Below the pieces are notes generated by a model that was not told the origin of the DNA, ran no database searches, and saw only the letters and a program-made list of their open reading frames with translations. From contig MGEP01000064.1 of NCBI GenBank assembly GCA_001791425.1, forward strand, positions 12,886 through 18,077: DNA of 5,192 nucleotides, written 5' to 3'. Every line of letters begins with the position of its first letter. Within the stretch, counting starts at the first letter, position 1. The DNA is from Candidatus Uhrbacteria bacterium RIFCSPLOWO2_02_FULL_48_12 (lineage in GTDB: Bacteria; Patescibacteriota; Patescibacteriia; GWA2-46-9). The position numbers were made by a program, and so were the translations under genes. Shown here in pieces: positions 1 through 4,073 of this stretch.

Positions 1-455
1 TGGTATGGCCAAAACTTGCCCTGCTCTTCAGCGCACATTGAGGCCTCGGCCGCGGCTATGGCTTTGTCGTGAATCTGCGGCACCGGAAAATGACGATAAA
101 TGATGCGGAGTTTATCGCCAAATTCAGCGGCCAGCGAGCGAATCACCGGATAGGCCTCGCGGCAGTACGGACATTCAAAATCGCCGAACTCAACAATGGT
201 GATTGGCGCGTTCATGGGCCCAAGTGTTGGATCACCATCCCGAATAAGAATGCTTAAATCAACCGGCACATTAAGGTCTGGCCCGCTCAAGGTGAAACGA
301 TCTCTGTAACTGTTAATGTCCGGCAGTTTCTTATATACCAAAACCCCAACATAACCAAAAAACAGCAGGATAACAAGGCCAGCCGCGATGAGCGCGCGGC
401 CCCACCATCTTTGCCACCATCGTGGTGCCTCAAAACCTACGGCCGGTTGCTCCAT
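1..455 (-). CDS. DsbA-family thiol:disulfide oxidoreductase, membrane-anchored (3' end beyond window)
   Basis: Reading the minus strand from an ATG at 455-453 gives 151 residues without a stop before the window edge, so the C-terminal part is missing. Residues 1-20 are short and Trp/Arg-rich (RWWQRWWGR). Residues about 21-40 form one hydrophobic helix, a non-cleaved anchor that would put the rest outside the membrane. A linker leads to DPTLGPMNAPITIVEFGDF and the thioredoxin-fold active site CPYC (C95, C98), then RIIYRHFPVP and AAAEASMCAEEQGKFW. This is the usual layout of the DsbA-like Thioredoxin_4 family. The expected role is forming or isomerising disulfides in exported proteins. The cis-proline loop and C-terminal helices lie outside the window, so oxidase versus isomerase cannot be decided. 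No Shine-Dalgarno sequence precedes the ATG, and no in-frame alternative start is obvious close upstream. The family call is firm; the exact substrate role is inferred. Confidence 0.93.
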   Translation of the reverse strand, partial: MEQPAVGFEAPRWWQRWWGRALIAAGLVILLFFGYVGVLVYKKLPDINSYRDRFTLSGPDLNVPVDLSILIRDGDPTLGPMNAPITIVEFGDFECPYCREAYPVIRSLAAEFGDKLRIIYRHFPVPQIHDKAIAAAEASMCAEEQGKFWPY

Positions 456-467
456 AAGCGATGCTTC

Positions 468-495
468 ATTATAATTAATGACGTCAATATTGTAA
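468..495 (-). promoter_or_regulatory. Candidate sigma-70 promoter of the DsbA-like gene
   Basis: On the minus strand TTACAA (495-490) is followed after 16 nt by a perfect TATAAT (473-468). The predicted transcription start, near 461, is only about 6 nt before the ATG at 455. The mRNA would therefore be nearly leaderless, consistent with the missing Shine-Dalgarno sequence. A perfect TTGACA further upstream on the same strand (523-518) has only a poor -10 partner (CCTAAT, 500-495) and could be a weaker second promoter. Confidence 0.5.
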
Positions 496-527
496 TTAGG
501 AGCTATTTTAGTATTCTTGTCAACCCG

Positions 528-542
528 GGCGTTCGGAACGCC
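528..542. repeat. Short GC-rich inverted repeat in the divergent spacer
   Basis: GGCGTTCGGAACGCC forms a 6-bp stem (528-533/537-542) around CGG. It stands out from its AT-rich surroundings. It lies between the two divergent transcription units, just upstream of the minus-strand TTGACA at 523-518. There is no T-run on either side, so it does not look like a terminator. It could be a regulator site or chance. Confidence 0.3.
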
Positions 543-614
543 GAAAGGTGCGAGACAACCCCCCAACAATACTATTTATGTGCAACTTCCCAAAATTATC
601 ACAAGATCGAAATG

Positions 615-642
615 TTGATACTTTCATACTTTAAAGTATAGT
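615..642 (+). promoter_or_regulatory. Candidate promoter of the 48-residue basic protein gene
   Basis: TTGATA (615-620) is followed after 16 nt by TATAGT (637-642); each hexamer is one base from consensus. Transcription would start near 649, giving a leader of roughly 39 nt before the ATG at 688. The surrounding sequence is very AT-rich, so chance matches are easy. Position and spacing agree with the only plausible plus-strand gene downstream. Confidence 0.45.
626..639. promoter_or_regulatory. Candidate operator palindrome overlapping the -10 box
   Basis: ATACTTTAAAGTAT is a perfect 14-bp palindrome filling much of the -35/-10 spacer and covering the first bases of the proposed -10 box. A third half-site, ATACTTT, lies just upstream (618-624) in direct orientation with a one-base gap. 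A dimeric repressor bound here would block the promoter at 615-642. The site is AT-rich and unmatched to any regulator, so this is inference from position and symmetry. Confidence 0.35.
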
Positions 643-687
643 AACAAATGAATTATCAAAAAATATATTACTAATACAAACAAAAAT

Positions 688-834
688 ATGATAAAATCAC
701 AAGGCCAAGAAGATTATACGGAAACCGCTACCGGCCGCTGGCAGAGGCGTGAGCGCAAGGCCAAACCGAAAATGCGCGTGCATGGCCGCCGCATCAAGGA
801 ACTAGCCAAAAAATTGTCTGAAAAAAAGATATAA
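688..834 (+). CDS. Small, very basic hypothetical protein (48 aa)
   Basis: ATG at 688 to TAA at 832-834 gives 48 residues. The protein has 9 Lys and 7 Arg against 6 acidic residues. A polar N-terminus is followed by ATGRWQRRERKAKPKMRVHG at about 14-33 and a likely short amphipathic helix, RRIKELAKKLSEKK, at about 34-47. There is no membrane segment or signal peptide. Codon use looks coding, with GC-ending codons (GGC CGC, ACC, GCC), and the GC content rises sharply at the gene compared with the AT-rich leader. Such short basic proteins are common in Patescibacteria and usually unannotated; a nucleic-acid-binding or ribosome-associated role is possible from charge alone. No Shine-Dalgarno sequence is visible (A-rich leader). 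I do not recognise a named family. Confidence 0.62.
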   Translation: MIKSQGQEDYTETATGRWQRRERKAKPKMRVHGRRIKELAKKLSEKKI

Positions 835-950
835 CCACTGCCGCATATTTCACCCTGCTTCCTCTCGGTCAATGGGACTGCACAAAGCACCCTCCCCGCG
901 CCTTCGTTTACGGATTCACATTTTTAATTGAATTTAAGGAACAAAAAACT

Positions 951-986
951 TCTGACCAAATTTCACGATCGTGAAATTTGGTCAGA
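951..986. repeat. Perfect 36-bp palindrome with CGATCG centre
   Basis: The symmetry axis is between 968 and 969 and all 18 pairs match; the left half ends ACCAAATTTCACGA (955-968). In RNA it would be a near-blunt hairpin with at most four central bases unpaired. A run of six A before it (943-948) would be a U-run only for a minus-strand transcript, but no minus-strand gene lies to its right that would end here. On the plus side no T-run follows. The core resembles the palindrome at 3796-3833: 11 of 14 bases per half-site are identical. It may be a terminator, a protein-binding site or a dispersed repeat. Confidence 0.85.
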
Positions 987-1048
987 GGCCTAGAGCTTGT
1001 GGAGCTACCACAAAAAATATCAAAAAATAAGACTTATTTTATGAATCT

Positions 1049-1072
1049 CCCCGACCTCACGGTCGGGGTTTT
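1049..1072 (+). terminator. Intrinsic terminator, first of a tandem pair
   Basis: An 8-bp GC-rich stem (CCCCGACC, 1049-1056, with GGTCGGGG, 1061-1068) closes a TCAC tetraloop and is followed at once by TTTT (1069-1072). It would stop rightward transcription, possibly read-through from the 48-residue gene, before the secG promoter. Confidence 0.8.
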
Positions 1073-1078
1073 ATCTGT

Positions 1079-1110
1079 TTCGGCTTCGCCGCGCTCGCTT
1101 CGCTCGCTAC
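1079..1110. repeat. Low-complexity CGCTCGCT/TTCGCC segment between the tandem terminators
   Basis: The segment contains CGGCTTCGCCG (1081-1091), a 4-bp stem with a 3-base loop, followed by two direct copies of CGCTCGCT (1092-1099 and 1101-1108) one base apart. On the minus strand it would translate as SERSERGEAE, a typical translation of simple repeats and not of a folded protein. It sits exactly between two terminators of the same design, so the whole 1049-1143 stretch may be one composite repeat. Confidence 0.55.
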
Positions 1111-1119
1111 TGGCTCCAT

Positions 1120-1143
1120 CCCCGAGCTTACGCTCGGGGTTTT
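1120..1143 (+). terminator. Intrinsic terminator, second of a tandem pair
   Basis: CCCCGAGC (1120-1127) pairs with GCTCGGGG (1132-1139) around a TTAC tetraloop, followed by TTTT (1140-1143). Stem length, loop length, pyrimidine-AC loop and GGGGTTTT end match the hairpin at 1049-1072, suggesting duplication or a shared template. It gives a second stop 65 nt before the secG promoter. Confidence 0.8.
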
Positions 1144-1182
1144 GCGGTGGAGATATAAAAGTTTCTGTTGAAATCACCGCAA
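1142..1182. repeat. Weak inverted repeat upstream of the secG promoter
   Basis: TTGCGGTG (1142-1149) pairs with CACCGCAA (1175-1182) across a 25-base loop, and a short T-run (1185-1189) follows. The left arm overlaps the T-run of the preceding terminator. It may be a weak third termination hairpin or chance. Confidence 0.3.
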
Positions 1183-1207
1183 CATTTTTAACGATGCGCC
1201 CACTACA

Positions 1208-1236
1208 TTGACACAACTAACCCCTCGTGATAAACT
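1208..1236 (+). promoter_or_regulatory. Extended -10 promoter of the secG operon
   Basis: A perfect TTGACA (1208-1213) is followed after 17 nt by TAAACT (1231-1236, four of six consensus bases), with a TG at 1228-1229 giving the extended -10 TGN motif. Transcription would start near 1243, leaving about 22 nt before the secG ATG. It lies directly downstream of the two tandem terminators, as expected for the first promoter of a new unit. Confidence 0.6.
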
Positions 1237-1264
1237 CCGAAAATCATAAATGCAATAAATCTCT

Positions 1265-1498
1265 ATGGTATCTCAGCTAATCAACTGGCTTCCGGCCATA
1301 CAAGCAGGGCTTAGTATTTTGCTGATTTTAAGCATTTTGCCGCAGAGCCGCGGCACGGCTGTTGGTTCGGCCTTTGGCGGCGCTGGCACGATTTACCGCA
1401 CTAAACGCGGCGTGGAAAAATGGCTGATGCGCGCAACCATTGTTATTGGAGTGATTTTCACCGCCGTGTCTCTTCTGCGCATTGTTTTAGGATCATAA
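1265..1498 (+). CDS. secG: Preprotein translocase subunit SecG
   Basis: The 77-residue product has the two-helix hairpin of SecG: a first membrane segment at about 8-25, a polar loop, and a second segment at about 56-74. The loop carries the family signature seen here as PQSRGTAVGSAFGG followed by YRTKRGVEKWL. SecG is the small non-essential subunit of the SecYEG channel and stimulates SecA-driven protein export; the length is normal for the family. The ATG at 1265 is the only sensible start, because the upstream ATG at 1250 meets a stop after one codon. No Shine-Dalgarno sequence is visible. It opens an operon, followed after 16 nt by a solute-binding protein and then by tRNA-Leu. In Escherichia coli secG also lies just upstream of a leucine tRNA gene (leuU), so the neighbourhood is notable. 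Confidence 0.93.
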   Translation: MVSQLINWLPAIQAGLSILLILSILPQSRGTAVGSAFGGAGTIYRTKRGVEKWLMRATIVIGVIFTAVSLLRIVLGS

Positions 1499-1514
1499 TT
1501 TGATTATCTCTAGA

Positions 1515-3494
1515 ATGCGATCGGCCGAGCCCGGAAAATCGCATTCCCTTTTTGTGTCATCAACAATAGAACAGACGCCAATACAGCCAAACGACGCTAA
1601 ATCGCCGCCGGCAGCTCCTGAACAGCCGCCAGAAATCATCGGCCCCGAAAACGACGAGCGTGTGCCGAGCGAGGAACCGCCAACACCTGCTTGGCGGCAG
1701 AAATTAGACAAATTGCTCGGCGTTTCCAAACACGCTATAGAGAGCACGGCTAATTTGGAGCGGCAGCTGATTTTTTCTTTAAACCCGAAGCGCTGGCCAA
1801 CCCTAAAGCAGCTTAGGCATTGCGGACGCGTTTTAGCAAAGCGGGAGAGGCAGACGCTCCTTGGCTGTGCCATTGTTATTATAGTAGCAACAATGTGGCT
1901 TGCCGCGCGACTTCTTCTTGGGCATTTTCAAACCGTGCCCACCAGCGGCGGCTCTTACACGGAAGCGATGATTGGCCAACCGCAATTTATAAACCCTGTT
2001 TTTGCCTCAACCTCGGCGGTTGATGCTGATATTACGCGTTTAATTTTTTCTGGTCTTTTTAAATACAACGAAAAATTAGAAATTGAAAATGACCTAGCCG
2101 CGAACTACACCGTCAGTGCCGACGGGCGTGTTTACACAATCATACTCCGCGACAATCTAACATGGCACGACAGCGAGCCGCTGACGGTAGATGATGCTAT
2201 CTTCACTTTTACGAGCATCGCTGACTCTGATGTTAAAAGCCCGCTCCGCCCGAGTTTTCGCAACGTGGCCATAGAGAAGGTTGATGATCACACAATCCGT
2301 TTCACTCTCAAAGACCCCTACCGAGGATTTTTGAATCTCTTGACGGTCGGGTTGATACCCCAGCATATTTGGGGAGAGATACCGCGTGGCGAGTGGCGCG
2401 GGCGCTTAGAAAACTTACAACCCATTGGCAGTGGAGCGTGGCAATTTAATGCCCTAGAACGAGACACCAGCGGCAATATAAAAACATATATTCTAAACCC
2501 AACTGCCAATCAACCCCCTGCCGGCGCCGGCGCGTCGACGCCACTGCTTGATCGTTTAATATTCAAATTCTACCCCGATGAAGATCAGGCGCTGGAGGCC
2601 CTAAAATCGCAAAGCGCGGAGGGCCTGGCCATGGTCTCGCGCGCCACCATGGCCATCCTCAAAGGCGGCAAGCACTTGGCCTTCCATGAAATGAATCTAA
2701 GGGCGACCACCGCCATCTTTTTTAACCTGAATCAATCGTCGCCAGTGGCCGACGTGGTTGTACGGCGGGCTTTAAAAAATGCCATTGACAAGCGGCGCCT
2801 CATGACGGAAATTCTGCCGCAGGAAGCGACGATGAACAATGATCTCTGGAACGCAACGACCAATGGGCAAAACGGCAAAGATGCGGCGGCGGACGAAGAT
2901 GCTGAGGCGCTTCTCACTAAGGCCGGCTGGGAAAAAATCGGAGCTATCCGTAAAAACAAAAATGGCGAAACCTTAAATATCACTCTAACAATTATTGATC
3001 GCGAGCCAGACCGAACCATTGGCCGATTTGTTCAGGAAGAATGGCGCCAGGTTGGCGTAGAAACAAAAATTGATTTAATCTCGCCGCCCACGCCGGAAAA
3101 TGTGCAAAGAACAGCCCTGCGGCCTCGCGCCTACGAAGCTCTGCTCTACACTACGGCTTATGGGACAACGTATGACCCATACCCATTCTGGCACTCTTCA
3201 CAAAGAGTTGATCCGGGTCTAAACTTGTCGCTGTTCAGTAATCACGAAGCAGATGCCGCCATTGAACGCGGACGCCGGGCTACCAGCGACGAAACGGAAA
3301 AACAGGCCTACTTGGAACTCCAAAAAATCATTTCCAGTGAAGCGCCAGCCGTCTTTTTATTTATGCCTGTGCGGCTCTATGCTATGAGCGACGATATCAA
3401 GGGCGTCAATGTTGATAAAATCGCGAGTCCAGCCGACCGATTCAATGGCTTAAACAAATGGCATGTGAAAACAAAAATTAGGTTTAAGTGGTAA
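1515..3494 (+). CDS. Membrane-anchored family 5 (oligopeptide-type) ABC solute-binding protein
   Basis: The 659-residue product has two parts. Residues 1-113 are predicted cytoplasmic, Pro/Glu-rich at first and then basic (NPKRWPTLKQLRHCGR, KRER). One hydrophobic helix follows at about 114-136. The rest resembles SBP_bac_5 proteins (OppA/DppA type): GGSYTEAMIGQPQFINPVF at about 145, DLAANYTVSADGRVYTIILR and LTWHDSEPLTVDDAIF at about 193-230, IPQHIW near 281, PIGSGAWQF near 303, and FFNLNQSSPVADVVVRRALK at about 402-421. It should capture peptides or similar solutes outside the membrane. It is longer than typical OppA (about 540) because of the N-terminal extension. There is no cleavable signal peptide or usable lipobox: LLGC precedes the hydrophobic core instead of following it. 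No permease or ATPase gene is visible nearby. The start is uncertain; an in-frame TTG at 1500 would add five residues, but ATG at 1515 is preferred. Neither has a Shine-Dalgarno sequence. Confidence 0.9.
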   Translation: MRSAEPGKSHSLFVSSTIEQTPIQPNDAKSPPAAPEQPPEIIGPENDERVPSEEPPTPAWRQKLDKLLGVSKHAIESTANLERQLIFSLNPKRWPTLKQLRHCGRVLAKRERQTLLGCAIVIIVATMWLAARLLLGHFQTVPTSGGSYTEAMIGQPQFINPVFASTSAVDADITRLIFSGLFKYNEKLEIENDLAANYTVSADGRVYTIILRDNLTWHDSEPLTVDDAIFTFTSIADSDVKSPLRPSFRNVAIEKVDDHTIRFTLKDPYRGFLNLLTVGLIPQHIWGEIPRGEWRGRLENLQPIGSGAWQFNALERDTSGNIKTYILNPTANQPPAGAGASTPLLDRLIFKFYPDEDQALEALKSQSAEGLAMVSRATMAILKGGKHLAFHEMNLRATTAIFFNLNQSSPVADVVVRRALKNAIDKRRLMTEILPQEATMNNDLWNATTNGQNGKDAAADEDAEALLTKAGWEKIGAIRKNKNGETLNITLTIIDREPDRTIGRFVQEEWRQVGVETKIDLISPPTPENVQRTALRPRAYEALLYTTAYGTTYDPYPFWHSSQRVDPGLNLSLFSNHEADAAIERGRRATSDETEKQAYLELQKIISSEAPAVFLFMPVRLYAMSDDIKGVNVDKIASPADRFNGLNKWHVKTKIRFKW

Positions 3495-3520
3495 AATTGA
3501 TTAAATCCTGAATAGTTGGC

Positions 3521-3609
3521 GGGTGTGTGGCGGAACCCCGCACCATACCCACTTCGCGGGAAGGTGCGGGGCAAGCTGGTATACGCGCACGTTCACCCCG
3601 CACCAATTT
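3521..3609 (+). repeat. Competing inverted repeats in the leader of tRNA-Leu
   Basis: ACCCCGCACCA occurs twice exactly 60 bases apart (3535-3545 and 3595-3605), and an inverted copy, GGTGCGGGG, lies between them (3563-3571). The inverted copy can pair with either flanking copy. The first copy also competes with a 7-bp stem, 3521-3527/3544-3550. No protein gene is credible in this spacer between the solute-binding protein and the tRNA. The segment GGG..TGTGGCGGAA (3521-3535) also resembles the first 15 bases of the downstream tRNA-Leu (13 of 15 identical). A structured leader, a decayed tRNA copy or a small repeat element are all possible. Confidence 0.55.
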
Positions 3610-3632
3610 TATTTACAACAACAGAAGAATAA

Positions 3633-3716
3633 GGGGATGTGGCGGAATTGGCAGACGCGCTGGCTTCAGGAGCCAGTTCTCGCAAGAGAGTGGGAGTTCG
3701 ACTCTCCCCATCCCCA
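3633..3716 (+). tRNA. tRNA-Leu (anticodon CAG)
   Basis: All cloverleaf parts can be drawn. The acceptor stem is GGGGATG (3633-3639) with CATCCCC (3709-3715), discriminator A at 3716. The anticodon stem CTGGC/GCCAG (3660-3664/3672-3676) holds loop TTCAGGA with anticodon CAG at 3667-3669, which reads CUG. The long type II variable arm (3677-3691) has a TCTC/GAGA stem with a GCAA tetraloop. The T arm is GGGAG-TTCGACT-CTCCC (3692-3708). A large variable arm plus CAG anticodon identifies leucine. The 3' CCA is not encoded and must be added after transcription. The gene is probably co-transcribed with secG and the solute-binding protein, since no good promoter is visible directly upstream and a strong terminator follows. 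Confidence 0.96.
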
Positions 3717-3745
3717 TTGGCAGATGAGTGAGTTTAAAGAGCGAC

Positions 3746-3759
3746 AAATTGGTGCGGGG
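3746..3759 (+). repeat. Right arm of a 14-bp inverted repeat enclosing tRNA-Leu
   Basis: AAATTGGTGCGGGG (3746-3759) is the exact reverse complement of 3596-3609, so the two arms can form a 14-bp helix with the whole tRNA in its loop. It also begins a 13-base direct repeat, GGTGCGGGGCAAG, shared with 3563-3575. A local alternative hairpin, GGGGCA (3756-3761) with TGCCCC (3777-3782), overlaps it. A precursor-tRNA processing helix is one possible role. Confidence 0.6.
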
Positions 3760-3795
3760 CAAGGGAGTGAAGGTTCTGCCCCAGCCGTTTAATCA

Positions 3796-3840
3796 AATAC
3801 ACCCAACTTCGCGATCGCGAAGTTGGGTGTATTGCTTTTT
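3796..3840 (+). terminator. Perfect 38-bp palindrome with T-run, terminator of the secG-tRNA unit
   Basis: All 19 base pairs of 3796-3833 match around an axis at 3814/3815, with a GCGATCGC centre. Five T (3836-3840) follow two bases after the stem. It lies 79 bases beyond tRNA-Leu, where the rightward operon should end and before a convergent gene. The half-site core ACCCAACTTCGCGA (3801-3814) matches that of the palindrome at 951-986 in 11 of 14 bases, so the element may be a dispersed family and not only a terminator. Confidence 0.75.
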
Positions 3841-3998
3841 CAATAAGTTTTAATTTTAACTGGAAACTCTAACTAAAGATTACGACAGAAAGACTTGGCG
3901 CGATCCTGACACCTGAAGCTTGTGGCCGATAATTATAAACACAAAGCAGTTCCACCCCTATAGTTACAAGGATACATTGAAAACCACCAGCGAAACAC
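3841..3998. other. Empty spacer between convergent terminators
   Basis: These 158 bases lie between two long palindromic terminators. I see no open frame of note, no RNA gene and no clear promoter on either strand. A nine-base string, AGCTTGTGG (3917-3925), also occurs downstream of the palindrome at 951-986 (994-1002), which may be chance. Confidence 0.5.
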
Positions 3999-4030
3999 AA
4001 ATCAGCCCCGCCGCGGCGGGGCTGATTTTA
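3999..4030. terminator. GC-rich perfect palindrome, convergent (bidirectional) terminator
   Basis: The 30 bases 3999-4028 are a perfect palindrome whose left half is AAATCAGCCCCGCCG, with a CCGCGG centre. A T-run continues on the plus side (4026-4029). On the minus strand the hairpin is followed by TTTGTGTTTC-like sequence. It begins 45 nt past the stop codon of the leftward vWA gene, so it most likely ends that transcript and also blocks rightward read-through. Its stem sequence is unrelated to the other two long palindromes. Confidence 0.75.
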
Positions 4031-4073
4031 TCCGTTACTGACGAATTACCGTTTAGCCAAACCCTTAACCTTC

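Larger units (their letters stand above)
835..1207. other. Intergenic block of palindromes and hairpins, no credible gene
   Basis: No convincing protein gene is seen on either strand in these 373 bases. The open frames that cross it run straight through strong terminator hairpins and a simple repeat. Contents in order: about 115 unstructured bases after the small gene, a perfect 36-bp palindrome (951-986), two tandem terminators (1049-1072, 1120-1143) separated by a CGCTCGCT-type repeat, and a weak long-loop inverted repeat (1142-1182). The first terminator lies more than 200 bases beyond the 48-residue gene. A short non-coding RNA in 835-1048 is therefore possible but has no other support. 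Confidence 0.6.

Noticed and set aside
69..257. Plus-strand 62-residue frame
   Set aside because: It lies antisense to the clear DsbA-like coding sequence with the CPYC motif and has no family features.
411..641. Plus-strand 76-residue frame across the DsbA start and the AT-rich spacer
   Set aside because: It overlaps the DsbA N-terminus antisense and both candidate promoters, and has no recognisable composition.
978..1216. Overlapping frames on both strands (77 and 60 residues) in the intergenic block
   Set aside because: Both read through two strong terminator hairpins and a simple repeat; the minus product contains the repeat translation SERSERGEAE.
1493..1873. Minus-strand 126-residue frame
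   Set aside because: It is antisense to the N-terminal part of the solute-binding protein, whose plus-strand frame continues into conserved motifs.
1866..1877. LLGC as a lipoprotein lipobox in the solute-binding protein
   Set aside because: The cysteine comes at the start of the hydrophobic helix, not after it, and 117 residues precede it; this fits a plain membrane anchor.
3577..3585. TGGTATACG as an extended -10 promoter for tRNA-Leu
   Set aside because: No acceptable -35 box is found at 15-18 bases upstream, and the site lies in the loop of a stable inverted repeat.
3523..3792. Two plus-strand frames (89 and 66 residues) over the tRNA region
   Set aside because: They translate the tRNA-Leu gene and its flanking inverted repeats.
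3811..3818. GCGATCGC as a cyanobacterial HIP1 highly iterated palindrome
   Set aside because: Only one copy is present in 5 kb and it is the centre of a longer palindrome; the gene content does not suggest a cyanobacterium.
951..3833. The two related palindromes as ends of one mobile element
   Set aside because: The interval holds secG, the solute-binding protein and a tRNA in a normal operon, with no transposase or integrase and no target-site duplication.
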